This document shows positions 24,037-37,329 of a stretch of 64,000 nucleotides of DNA, piece after piece. Below the pieces are notes generated by a model. That model ran no database searches and had not been told where the DNA came from. It saw nothing but the letters and a program-made list of their open reading frames with translations. The stretch is taken from the NCBI GenBank assembly GCA_029204225.1, contig CM055104.1, forward strand, positions 24,443,285-24,507,284, written 5' to 3'. This DNA is from Diphasiastrum complanatum. Taxonomy: Eukaryota > Streptophyta > Lycopodiopsida > Lycopodiales > Lycopodiaceae. The translations under genes and the position numbers were made by a program. Positions within the stretch are counted from its first letter, which is position 1. Every line of letters starts with the position of its first letter.

Positions 24037-24845
24037 ATGTGTTTGGATAGGCTAGAGAAATTCTAGGATCTAAAAATAGCATGTTTTTCATTGTTTTTGG
24101 ATCTCAAGATCTTGATCCCAAGTTAGGGTGGATCCAATGACCTATTAGGTTAGATATTAGGGTTAGGGTATGAAAAGTTCAGAGGTGCCCTAATATGCTC
24201 AGATCCGAGCTTGAAATGTATAAATACATGATGGGATCTCCATCAAATTATCAAGAAAAATCGAGTTTTTCCACTTCTATTATCATTGTCTTTTGGTGGC
24301 GAGTTTTAGCTATTGGATGTGAGTGTTTTTATGCATTAATTGCTTGGATTGGAAGGTACTAAACTTTTTTACAGGTATGAGAAGCTTGTTGTACTTTATT
24401 TGGTTCACTTGATCAAATCTATGTGCCTAACGTGGAGTTAAATGCCAAAATTGCTAGTTTTAGTAACTAGTCTTGATTCTAGCTCATATTTTGGATCTAG
24501 ATCTTTTATTTGTGCATCCTCCATCACTTTTAGGATTGATTGGGATTGAATTTGCTGTAAATTTTTTTCAAAAACTAGTATTGAGAGGGCAAGCTATAAT
24601 CTTGATTTTGGTGAGGAGATTTGATCCCAAACTTGGTAGGGGTCCAAATCCATACTGTCCACATGTGTGGGCTTAGGATAAGCTACCAAGATTGAGTGCC
24701 ATTGATTAGATTTGACTTAGGGTCATGAGATCTGATTAGCCTAGGTTGGAATCAGGTCCTCTAAACTTGTTTTACAGGTCTTGAAAGTACATCAAAAAGT
24801 GTGAGGGATATTTTGTCATGTTTTTGTCCAAAAATAGCTAAAATT
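24037..24845 (+). other. Leader-like segment related to the copia leader at 40.1 kb
   Basis: The part 24571-24665 (aaaactagtattgagagggc, then a TTTGGTGAGG-like stretch and ccacatgtgtgggc) recurs at 40182-40275, which lies downstream of a copia LTR and PBS. It is therefore probably the untranslated leader of the copia element whose gag begins at 25216. The LTR and PBS themselves are not visible here. A TATA-like gtataaatac lies at 24219. Nothing else was recognised. Confidence 0.5.
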
Positions 24846-25196
24846 GGCAAGATTTGATTGTAAGTAGATTTCACATCATCTTATCTTCATTTCAACTTTG
24901 TGAGGGAGTGCTAGAACTGAGATTATAAGTCCATTTGTTGGATTAGAAATCTAATTTGAGTGAAACACTACAAAAGAGAGACCCCTTAGTAAGTTTCTAG
25001 AGACAATCAAATCCATTTCTTGGCAAGATTTGTTTGAAAGTAGTTTTCACTTCATCTTATCTTCATTCTAGCTTTGTGAGGGAGTGATAGAACTGTGATT
25101 ATAAGTCTATTTGTTGGATTAGAAATCAAATTTGAGTGAAACACTGCAAGTGTGAGACCTTTGTGAGTTTCAAGTCAATCAAATCTATTTCTTGTT
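24846..25196 (+). repeat. 176-bp tandem duplication in the copia leader
   Basis: The segment starting ggcaagattt at 24846 is repeated from 25022 with about 88 percent identity by eye. It includes the shared words ttgttggattagaaatc and atttgagtgaaacact. The second copy ends 20 bases before the gag ATG at 25216. Confidence 0.85.
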
Positions 25197-25215
25197 TGTA
25201 GAAGTCACTAGTAAG

Positions 25216-26110
25216 ATGGGATCTGCTAGAGCATACCTTCTAGAAGCTAGTGAGAGATTGAATTCTACAAACTATGCTATTTGGAAGGTTAGCATGGAGT
25301 CACTCTTGGTGCTCCAAGACCTTTATGAGTTCTTGATTGAAGATGAAGATGAACCTCTAGGCGCACATGAGTTAGCTAGATACAAGAAGAGATCTAGGCT
25401 TGCACTTCATTGTGCGAAGATGAATGTGAGCAATGATTTGTTGAGAGAAGTATCAACTTGTACTAGTGCTAAAGAGGCTTGGGAGTCTTTAAAATCAATC
25501 TATGAATCTAGAAACACTTCTAGAGTATTTATGCTTAGAAATTAAATTTTGCAAAGCATGAGGAGAAGTGAGGAGAGTGCACATAATTATGTACTCAGAA
25601 TCAAGTCTCTAAATAGGGAGTTGGCTTCCATTGGAGAGAAGATTCATGATGGAGATCTTGTAAAAATTGTCCTTAATGGTCTAGGAGATGACTTTGCAAA
25701 TTTGGTCCAAAGTTTTGCCATCCAAGACACTTTGCCAACTATAGAAAGACTTCACAGTGTATTAGTGGCTGAAGTGTGTAGGATGCTCCACACCAAGGCA
25801 AGAATGAGTTCATTGTCTTTGCAGGATGGAGATGAGAAAGCCAATTTCTCATTCAAGGGAAAAAAGAAGACCAATGGAAAGAAGAAGCACCGAAGGAGGC
25901 CAAAGAAGAGGATGATGCATCAAGCTCAAAGGACAAGTCAAAACAAAAATGCTTCTTTTGTGGAAAGAAGGGGCATTATGCATCTGAATGCTACAAGAGT
26001 CTAAGAGCACAAGTGGAGGAGGACAAACAAGGAAACCTTGCAAAGGAGGAGGAGGAGGATGAAGTAGATGTATTCTTGATGGCATCTACATCCTCACCAA
26101 CAATCAATAG
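25216..26110 (+). pseudogene. Copia gag with CCHC zinc knuckle
   Basis: From ATG 25216 the frame reads a copia Gag: ERLNSTNYAIWKVSMESLL (capsid N-part), ARYKKRSRLALHCAKMNVS, then AKEAWESLKSIYES. A TAA at 25543 (CAA to TAA would explain it) interrupts, and the same frame continues with ESAHNYVLRIKSLNRELA and NGLGDDFANLVQS. After about 25865 reading must shift to obtain CFFCGKKGHYASEC at 25950-25991, a complete CX2CX4HX4C zinc knuckle. Gag makes particles and the knuckle binds the RNA. One stop and one shift make it inactive, but it is unusually well preserved for this window. Confidence 0.87.
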
Positions 26111-26500
26111 CAATTCAAGAGACAATTGATGGATTGACAGTGGGGCTAGGTTCCACATGTCTTGTGAAAAGGACTTTTTATCAACCTTACACTCTTTCAA
26201 TGATGCTAAAAAGTTTGTCTTTACTGCAAATGATGAAGAGTGTAGGATAGATGGTGTTGGCACCATCTCTTTGTGTCTAGAATTCTCAAAATGCATGGAT
26301 CTATAAAATGTCCTTTATGTACCATCAATCACCAAGAATATGATTACTATTGGTTTACTCTTAGAAAGTGGTTTGGATGACCACTTTAAGCATGGTCTTT
26401 GTTTCATCTTGAAGAATGATGTTTGCATTGCAAAGGGATTTAAGCATGGAAGATTGTTTAAGTTGGAAGCTAGTGTTGCTTTTGAGAGGATGAGCTTGGC
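26111..26500 (+). pseudogene. Copia protease and start of pol
   Basis: In the zinc-knuckle frame the aspartic protease motif WIDSGARFHMS is at about 26129-26161. It is followed by FSKCMDL, a stop, then NVLYVPSITKNMITIG (about 26307-26355) and a stretch ending GRLFKLEAS. D-S-G is intact. A stop lies just before W (near 26126) and another after CMDL; both can be C-to-T or G-to-A changes. The integrase zinc finger that should follow is missing. Confidence 0.8.
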
Positions 26501-27270
26501 AAAGGAGGAGATCACTCAAGAGGAGATCTTGGCAAAGTGTGATCTTGCTTGCATTGAGGAGGAGCATCAAAAGGAGAAAGATCTTGAGGATCAGCCTCAA
26601 GGCATGAGAGTTCCAAGGGAGTCCTCAATGATAATGGCCAAGTCATCAAATTGCATGCAAATTGTCCATTCAAGTGTGCATCTTGCAAGGGTGGTGAGCA
26701 TTGAAGAGTCTACTATCTTTGAATACTTTTTGGAAAGTATTAGTAGACATGAGGTGACTTGTTTCCTACCTTTAAGATTCATGGTGTTTATTACTTTGTA
26801 TGACAAGACAATGAAATGGGATGCTTTGAAATCTACATTTGTTGTTGATAAAGCAATTTCATTGGATAACTATTTTTGTAATAATTTGAATAGAGCCATA
26901 AAAGATGAAACATCATTTGCTTTGGAAATCTTTGTGTCCACATTCTTTGTGCATGATCATTCCAATGTAAGGACCAAAGATTATCCTATGATAGGAATAA
27001 TGGTAGTGTTTTGCTCTTCAAGTAGAGATTGTAGAATCTACTTGTTTTCCACCAAAGAATTTGTCGATGGTGGAAATGTGATCTTTCAATAGTGGAAGAT
27101 TTGTAAACTTGAAGAAGCACCTTTGGATCAACACCTTATTCAATTCATTGATGTTTTGGAGTCAAGTCAAGTGGAGGATCAAGCTCAAGACCCGAGGACT
27201 CTAAGAAGAACCTTGAGTATCAAGATGTAGCCAAATATTGAAGGAGAAGGGATTATTCCCTTGAAGCTTG
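26501..27270 (+). pseudogene. Scrambled copia integrase-region remnant
   Basis: The open frame running to 27092 keeps isolated copia words: QIVHSSVHLARVVSIEES (near 26655-26712; compare IHSDV with the first catalytic Asp, here Ser), FLPLRFMVF, and GIMVVFCSSSRDCRIYLFS (about 26991-27050; the GY-x-S-x-K-x-YR region after the integrase core). The catalytic core between them is absent. The 250-codon frame stays open despite the losses. After the stop at 27090, QHLIQFIDVLESSQVEDQAQ can still be read. Confidence 0.6.
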
Positions 27271-27289
27271 CATCTTTTTAAGGTCTCTT

Positions 27290-28119
27290 TCTCAACAATG
27301 TTCTTTTTTTCCCAAAGCTTACAAAGAACATCTTAAGTATTGGCCAACTTTTTGATAGTGGCTTTGATGTCAATTTCCATATTGACAATTGTGATCAAGA
27401 AGGATGATGAGATCCTTGCATATGGATCAAGAGTTGAAGGCATCTACAAATTGGATCCAAGTGAAAGTGCAAACACTCTTGATGTTTCTTATATGTCCAA
27501 CCTTTCAAAGGAGGATGATCACACAAGATGCACATATCTTCTCTCTTCAAGATTTATGGTGTATGATTATTCCCTATCATTCAAAGCATATGTTGAGAAG
27601 CAATTCTCATTGAAGATCAAAGCTTTGAGGAGTATTGAAGCTCTTGAAGGAATAGCACCATATGAAGTTTTATTCAAGATGAAGCCTAAGGTTGATCACC
27701 TTAGTGAACTTGGTAGTGCTTGCTTTGCACATATTCCCTTGGAAACAAGGAGGAAAGTTGATCCAAGCAAAAGGGTCATGATTGGATACTCATCCATCAA
27801 GGAGGTCTTTAGTGCCTTTACACTCTCTATTTCAAAAGTGGTTGTGAATAGAGATCTCATATTGAATGAAGATTCAACCTTGGAAGTGGCCGAGATCAAG
27901 GCTTCTCAAGAAGCATCACAAGTTATCTCTTTTGAAGGCATGCAAGTTGTGATGGGGCCGAGGTGTGAGGAGGAGTCTCCTCTTCATATGATTTCAAGAA
28001 GATCTTCAAGATGCATGGCCGAGTCTTTATGGATCACCTTACATGGAAAAGAAGGGCATATTTCATGCTGTATCTACTACAACACATTCATATATGCTTC
28101 TCTTCCTTACTTGATATGA
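27290..28119 (+). pseudogene. Second copia pol piece with in-frame integrase deletions
   Basis: It starts with NVLFFPKLTKNILSIGQL (27298-27350) and continues in a shifted frame with KKDDEILAYGSRVEGIYKL. By alignment to the minus-strand pol at 58403-60211, two segments are missing with the frame preserved. One, after NLSKEDD (about 27520), loses the zinc finger and first catalytic Asp. The other, after FSLKIKALR (about 27632), loses the second Asp and the Glu. The rest aligns: APYEVLFKMKPKVDHL, HIPLETRRKVDPSK, VMGPRCEEESP. The result is an open 259-codon frame without any integrase active site. The protein could not act as an integrase. Confidence 0.75.
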
Positions 28120-28754
28120 TATCTTGCTTCGTTGAATTTTCTGGATCTCAAAGCTCAAGAAAGGCTACACTAGTTTTGTATGATGCTTATGGTATGGACA
28201 TGTTTCTTGTCATTTTTGACTTAGATATGTTTCCAATACATTTTGAAAGCAAGATATTGTATTATCAAAAGTATGCTCTTGGGTCTAGTAAGAACAAGAT
28301 TGAGCTTGTTACTCATGTTTTTAAAAGTCATATTTTCACATGTTTTGAGGCAAATTGTGAACTTCTCTTGAGATTAAGTGAAGCATCCAAAGTGGACACT
28401 TACATCCTTGAGAGAGTAATTAGCCTAAAAAAGATCAAGATAGTATTTGATATCAAGATTAGATCCATCATGGATATAGTTCATTGTATGTGGACTAGTC
28501 AAGCTAGAAAGCATAATGTTGATGATCATCATTTTTTCACATCTTATGATCTTGATCTTTATGATCCTTATGAGGCTTGGAAGCCTCAGATTTCTCTATT
28601 TATGGTACAGCCATCATGCATGTGGATCTTTCAAATCATAGACCATCATCAAGCATGGAGGAAGCTCATGATCATAGTGGCATATTGGTGGAGTACTCTT
28701 CAAAGGTATTGGCAAGAGATCTCTACCAAAGAGATCTTATCATGGATATGGTGA
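28011..28754 (+). other. Unrecognised 247-codon open frame overlapping the copia remnant
   Basis: An open frame following and overlapping the copia remnant in another phase. Words such as YYQKYALGSSKNKIELVTHV and FKSHIFTCFEANCELLLR do not match reverse transcriptase, which would be expected here. There is no signal peptide or clear domain; hydrophobic stretches near its start (AYFMLYLLQH) are mild. It may be decayed transposon sequence open by chance, or captured sequence inside the element. I do not assign a function. Confidence 0.3.
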
Positions 28755-28877
28755 GGGTGCTGCTATGATGGATCCCTTGGCTAATCTTCACTTCTTATGC
28801 ATACCAAAGGACCCACTCAAAAATATTTACAAACTTCTCAAGTGATCTATTACCTTTCCAAGCTATTTTTTCAGGAG

Positions 28878-29709
28878 TGTGAGAAATTGGCAAAAATCTA
28901 GCTTGGTATTTCTATGTTAGAAGTTTGTGAGTGAATCTCACATGTGTGGAGGATGTTCCCACATGTGGAAAACTGTAAAATAAATTAGAAATGTCTGTCA
29001 TAGGGGTCTCATAAAGTTTTATGGTCAAGCATCTTTGTGTAGAATGCTGATACGGTCAAAAATTGGCATAGATGGCAAATTGGTCAAATCCACATGTTAT
29101 GCCTCTATTGAGCCAAAGTAGTGTATGAGGTGAAACTCATGCTAAATAGTTTGTTGACAAGTGTCTTCAGTTAGTTTGATGTGTGACAAGTCAAAGTTCA
29201 AGAGTTCCAATAGAATTTAGAGGTGGAAGCATCAGTTGTCCAATAGGATTTGAGATAGGCTTTTGAATGGACCAATAGAATCTAGAGGTGGATGCATCAA
29301 TGGTCCAATAGGATTAAGAGGTTGTAAATATGAGGTCCAATCATGTTTGAGTTAGAATTATCTCGTGGATCTACTAGTATCATTGTACTTCTCAATCTAT
29401 GCTAATTGATTTTGAGATCAAGTGAGATTTTGGATCAAAGTGTTCACTAGCATTCTCTCTCTACCCGAGAGCTATTGGTAGGATTCTCTCTCTACCCAAG
29501 GAGAGCAGCTTGTTTTTACTTAGAATTTTGGAACACTTCCCACACGTGTGTATGTACTTTGGATGTGAGTTAATGCATGTAGTAGTGTGTTTTTGCCATT
29601 GAGTTGAAGATAGATCTTGAATCTCAATCTAGTCTTGATCATTGTGCATCTACACACCTTAGGAGATCATAATCACATGTGGTGGACACTCCACACGTGT
29701 GAAATTCAC
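28878..29709 (+). mobile_element. Copia-type LTR, probably 3' LTR
   Basis: Begins TGTGAGAAATTGGCAAAAAT and could end at GAAATTCACA near 29709. Its start matches the LTR at 39412 (TGTGAGAAATTGCCAAAAAT), and both then carry ACATGTG and CCACATG words in the same order, so they belong to related families. The polypurine tract before it is poor (tttcaggag). The 3' limit is uncertain. A 14-base direct repeat, gagaaaggcacttt, lies just outside near 29780 and 29802. Confidence 0.6.
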
Positions 29710-32361
<2,652 letters not shown>

Positions 32362-32541
32362 CTTCATACATTAAGCACTCCTAGTGTGCCCTGCTAATTC
32401 CATGCTATTGTTCCACTGCCCTTCTTCATACATTAAGCACTCCTAGTGTGCCCTGCTAATTCCATGCTATTGTTCCACTGCCCTCCTTCATACATTAAGC
32501 ACTCCTAGTGTGCCCTGCTAATTCCATGCTATTGTTCCACA
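32362..32541. repeat. 62-bp tandem repeat, about 3 copies
   Basis: Copies begin cttcatacattaagcactcc at 32362, 32424 and 32486 and are nearly identical; the third is slightly short and runs into aactgg. The high identity suggests recent expansion. No coding meaning is seen. Confidence 0.92.
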
Positions 32542-33635
32542 ACTGGTTATTAGAGCCCTGGTCTATTTTTTTCCACTATCAACTACTACTTCTAGTGTGC
32601 ATTGCCAATGTGGGTGTAAGTCACAAAAAGTTCAAGTTTTATTTAGCTACGACAAGCTATTGTATTGCGCCCTATGTTTTGAACAACATTTTATAGATTT
32701 ACATGTCTAGTTTTGCTCTAAGAATCTAGTCTATATGTCGCAAGAAATTGCAAAGCAAGAAACTTATTTGCTAATGCTACATGCTATGAACCCTTTAATG
32801 CTATAATATATAGCCTAGCGACAAACATAGATTACATCAAAAAAGAAAATCAACAAATTTGGATGCCCATTGTGCTACATCTTACATCTAAGAATATTCT
32901 AACAAGGTTAGCTCCAATTCCTTGCTAAATATACGTTGTCATTGCAGAATACACCGGCAAGCTTGTTTGACATAATATTGTGCCTTTTCTTACTCATATT
33001 GTCAACAATTAGATTAAATGTTTATGATAAATGTCAAAAGCTCAACATATGGCATGATGGTATACTTACTTTTTGTATAAAGTAAGATTTTAGAAGTGCC
33101 CTAACTCTTGTGATTTGTTGTCGTCGGGTACAGCTAAACTCCTTGGATTGGTTTGCAGATGCAGTGCTTTATATTGTAACATTTTATATTGCCATTTATT
33201 TTCTCTATTGTTGACTATGATAGGAAGTAAAAAGTGTGGTTCTGTTTTTATAGGAGGGACTATGTGTAATCTATCTATAATTTTTAGACATATTTGAATT
33301 TGCTAATTATGGATATGTTTATGTGTAATCATTTTTTAGAGTGTCCCTCTCGAAGGTTGGTTTACTAGAGCTATTATTTTGTGATACAGTACCGCCTCCT
33401 ATACATATGATTATGTGCAATATGAAAAAACCTACTTAAGTTTGTGATTTATAACCACGGCTGATAATGCTACTTGCATGGTTGCTACAAGCAATGAGCA
33501 ATTTGGTTTGGCCACGTAGTGTGGTATATGATGAATAATTTGCATTAGTGTTTTCCTCGTATCACGCATCAAGCATAACTTAAGACTTTGTTTATGTGGC
33601 TAAGTTAACCACGAAAGGAGGTGGTAATAGTGTGA
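32542..33635. other. Unassigned sequence
   Basis: Nothing recognised over about 1.1 kb. Confidence 0.4.
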
Positions 33636-33830
33636 AAAGGTTTTACACCCTAGGACCTCTCCCATTCCGGTGGGGGTGCTCTACCACTGAGCTACCCGTC
33701 CATTTGTGTTCCTAGAGTGTTGTGCAAGGGCTATAAGCTTGACACTTTCTAACACTCAACCTCCAGGCATAGCCCTTTTTTAGCTACCGCCTGCCTAGAC
33801 CACACCCACAACCATGACTCTGATACCATG
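33636..33830 (-). mobile_element. tRNA-derived SINE-like unit
   Basis: On the minus strand there is a tRNA-like head at about 33640-33702. It has a perfect RNA polymerase III A box, TAGCTCAGTGG (33684-33694), inside GGGTAGCTCAGTGGTAGAGC, and a decayed B box, GGTCCTAGGGT (33647-33657), 26 bases further. An intact tRNA is excluded: the acceptor stem and T arm are not formed. The unit is bounded by near-copies of gtgtaaaa-cttttcaca (33632-33648 and 33828-33845). At the upstream end a TGGTATCAGAG motif (33818-33828), like a copia primer-binding site, is also present. Whether it is one SINE or an LTR end next to a tRNA-like piece is open. Confidence 0.5.
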
Positions 33831-36056
33831 TGAAAAGTTTTTACACTTGGTGTTATGTCCATGACCAGTACATAGGATACAATATACTCCTAATCTTGGA
33901 TACACGGTACTCTAGTGAAACAAGCTGTTAGTTATGCCACATCATACTGGACGTGACCCGAAAGTAATTAATATCCTTGTGAGGCCCAGGACACACTAAA
34001 TGGAGTTTAGACAAGCTATGAGACAGTGTATGCATATGTAGAATTATCAATAGCAATTCTATGAATAGTTGGTCCATGCTTAGGACTCTCTTCTAGGTGG
34101 ATCTATGTATGGGAAACTTAGGGCTATGCATGGCTATGTGCCCAGGATGCTTTTGGCTCTATATATTGGGTCCAAACTTGCCCTACTCCTCATCATGATT
34201 TTGGATTCATTGCTAGGCTCTCACTCTATATTCATGCTTCTTGTTCCTTGGCTTGGGGGAGGCTTCTAGAGTTTGATTGGATGCTTCTATTTAGTTGGGT
34301 GGTTTCTCCATAGCATTGTATCATTGTATTTGTGATTTGTAAGCAGGATCTAAGGAGCTTCCCTTATAGTGGTAAAGCAAGGCTTACAAGTTTGGAGAGG
34401 TGGTGCTTTTCATTGGAGCTTGGTGGTAATCAACTAGTATTCTCATCCAAGGAGAGGAGCAAGGTTGCAAGTTGGTGAATCTTCCCAATTTCAATTTGCA
34501 TGAGCCATATCTCTCTCAAATTTCATTGTGGTTTATGGAGAATTGTGCTAGGAAATCAATTTTGGTGTCTTTTTGGAGTTTTAGCATGTGTAGCAAAACT
34601 AGTTATGGATCTGAAATTTCCAGCAAGTTAATTCACTTTGAAGTAGTTGGAATTCAGGTTGCATGTTGGATCTTCCCATGTATTTAGATTCTAGGCTCTT
34701 TTGTGGCCAAATTTGGCTTGTTTTCCATGATTTTGGCACAAAATTGATGGTAGAATTCAAAATCCAGCAAGTTCAGATCAATTGGTTGGTTATAACTCTG
34801 TATTTTGGATTGCATGTGGATTTGGAAAACGTTCTTGCCATTAAATTTCAATTGGGCATGGTGAAAAAACCTAGAAAGGGCCAAAATTCATGATTTTTGC
34901 TTGTTTTTCCATGAAATTGGATGGTAGGAAGTTGTTGAACATCAATTGAAGCTGGGAAAAGATGAATCATAGTCTTTTGAAGTTGTCCTAGAAGTTAGAG
35001 CCAATTCCAGCAATTGGGTTTGTAGAAAGTCAAAAAGTGTCAAAAATTGACCAATTTTGGTGAATTTTGGGAGATGGATTTCTCTAAGTCCATATGGAGA
35101 TCACTTTGGATTTTTTATAGCATGATTTTTATTTCTTTTTCCCTTTCCAGCAAGTTATCAGACCTGTAAATTGATGGGTAGAGGCTTATGTTTCAATTCC
35201 ATCAAGTTTGTAGCAAAATTGACTTCTAGAAATCAAGAATTCATGGTTCTCATCCCATACTGCTTCATAGGATCTGTATGAAGGCTTCATGGAACTCTTA
35301 GAGACATTTAAGATTGTTTGGATCATCACTTTTAGGCCTGGTTGAGTGTTTGCACATTTTTAGAAAAATTGGACTTGAAAAAGTGCACCCTCCTACAGGT
35401 TATTTGGTTGTTCAGATTCACACGTGTGAATCCTAGGTGGCAAGCTAACATGGCAGTGTCTTGTTCACTAGGTCTCCCTTTGTATTGAGCTTTACAATTT
35501 GGTGTCCTGTAGCCAAAGATATGATCATCTGAAGTTTGGCAATTTTGTGAGCAAAATTGGTAGAATTTTGAATTGTTTTGATTGCATGCATGTCAGTTTC
35601 CTATTTTGAAATACTGTGCTAGCATGGAATGTTTGCATGTTGATTCTCAGATTGATTCTGACATGCATGAGTGGTTTAGATTTGTTTTGAGTGGTTATAC
35701 GCATGTAGTCTGACTGATAGATACAAAAGTAGGTTTTATAGCTGACAATTTTCGTAGAACTTGATTTTATGTAAAATTCCATAATTTGAAAAATCAGTTT
35801 AATGTCGCATGTCTTGCATGCCTGATGAACGTTAATGAAGTAAAATTAACAAACGAACAATGAATTGAATTTTCGATTTCGATTGCTTAGTATCTGACAG
35901 TGGTTTTTTACGAATTTTTAGAAAACTCAATTTTTTTTAGTTTTTTCCAGTTTCTTGTAATATCTATGAAATTGACTAAAAATAGTGATTTGACCATGCT
36001 GGAGTCAATTTTAGTTGGTTTTTTTTGGTGTACTTCACTATGAGTTAATCTAACCA
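33831..36056. other. Unassigned sequence, possibly LTR or leader of flanking elements
   Basis: About 2.2 kb without coding similarity. The minus-strand ACTTTTCACA end followed by TGGTATCAGAG at 33829 would fit an LTR running upward from there, but its TG start was not found. In 34.5-35.2 kb the phrase ccagcaagtt recurs (34619, 34766, 35149) within similar contexts, suggesting an old degenerate repeat. The right part precedes a gypsy gag and may be its leader. Confidence 0.35.
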
Positions 36057-36830
36057 GAAGTATATGTAGGAGAGAAGAAGGAGAAGAAACCTGAAGTTAT
36101 CGAGGACTGGCTGGCCAAGTGGAGTAGTTACCTCAATCTGCACAATGTTCCTGATGAGAAAAAGATTGAAAGTGTCGTGTTGTTTTTACGCGGCAAAGCG
36201 TCATCGTGGTGGCGAGATTTACTAGTGAAGCCAACTACTTGGGATGCATTTTCGGAAGTTTTCAAGAAAGCTTCTGTAGTTGTTGATGACGTTGACTACT
36301 ACCTGAAGTTTGTGAACTGCAAGATGGGTACAAAGAGTTTAGACTCTTATATCCAAAAATTCATGGACCTATGGAATAGGGTTCCATCATTTGATACGAA
36401 GTTGGCACTTTGGCAGTCTGTCCTAGGTTTGCCAGCCGACTATTAGAACAAATACATGCGAAATCTGCTTCAAAACCTCGAGGATGCATTTCGGATTGTG
36501 AAAGCATATGATTCCACAGTGGTGGCATCCAGAAGGTAGTTTGCGCAAAAACCAAGAAGGGTAAGAAGCGCGGTCTAGACCAAGAAAAATATTTTGATGA
36601 ATTAGATCAAGTAGCATCGAAGCCCAGGAAGCCCAAGAGAAAGAGATTTAAGAAATTTATGTCTCGAAAAAAGGCTAAGAAAGAGAACTTATGTTTCATT
36701 TGTAAGAAGCTTGGACATATGATGAAATTTTGTCCATAAAGAAAGAAAGTGTCTGCTCACATGATTGAAATCCCACGAGGCAATGGTAAGACTTTGGAAA
36801 TTAACCTAACTAATTGTGAGTGTGAATGAT
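36057..36830 (+). pseudogene. Ty3/gypsy gag with zinc knuckle
   Basis: The frame reads EDWLAKWSSYLNLHNVPDEK, then LFLRGKASSWWRDLLVKP (about 36180-36235) and WDAFSEVFKK, then SLDSYIQKFMDLWNRVPS, the retroviral-type gag core of gypsy elements. A TAG at 36444 and further breaks follow. A basic stretch (KPRKPKRKRFKKFMSRKK) then leads to CFICKKLGHMMKFC (about 36693-36734), a CX2CX4HX4C zinc knuckle, and a stop right after it. The N-terminus is truncated near 36057. Confidence 0.83.
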
Positions 36831-36879
36831 CTTTTAGTACTACTTCTTTCTTGCCTTATGAACTTTTCCGTTCAATTGG

Positions 36880-37262
36880 CACATTTAAATATCAAGAAGT
36901 GAGTATTTTATTGGACAATGGATTCAACTTATAATTTTATTAATTCTCGTCTTGTGCAGAAACTCAACTTGGAGACTGAAGCCAACATTCATAGATATAA
37001 AGTTTATCTAGCTTCAGGAGCAGAGTTGGAGACTTGGAATGTAAAAGTCCCGAAGCTCCCAGTTTTGATGCAAGGACACACAGAATTAGTTAATTTTCAT
37101 GTTTTAGACTTAGCCTGTACTGATTTAATCTCAGGTTATGAGTGGTTATTTAGTAAGTCACCTTCTCTGTTAATTGATTTTGAGAAGCATGTTCTCACTT
37201 TCGAGGAGGGTGATAAGGTAGTTACGTTATTTGGTAGTAATTTTGTACGTCCGTTGGACTAG
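36880..37262 (+). pseudogene. Gypsy aspartic protease
   Basis: After SILLDNG (36900-36920) a one-base shift leads into DSTYNFINSRLVQKLNLE, the usual start of a plant gypsy protease in which the motif is normally D-S-G-S-T. It continues with VYLASGAELETWNVKVPKL, VLMQGHTEL, DLISGYEWL (about 37121-37150) and IDFEKHVLTF. The order and spacing match the family. A stop at 37260 and a further stop follow, and the reverse transcriptase is missing because an LTR-like insertion and a deletion intervene. Confidence 0.82.
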
Positions 37263-37329
37263 ATTTCTATAGTTGGATTGACTAGGGAATGAAATCAAAA
37301 GCTTGTTATCCCTTTTGGGTTATCAGAAT

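Noticed and set aside
28011-28754. Host gene of 247 codons
   Set aside because: It overlaps a copia remnant in another phase and has no recognisable domain; kept only as an unexplained open frame.
32362-32541. CRISPR-like array
   Set aside because: Units are directly contiguous without variable spacers, and the context is a plant genome.
33640-33702. Functional tRNA gene
   Set aside because: The A box is perfect but the B box is decayed and acceptor and T stems do not form; better explained as a tRNA-derived element.
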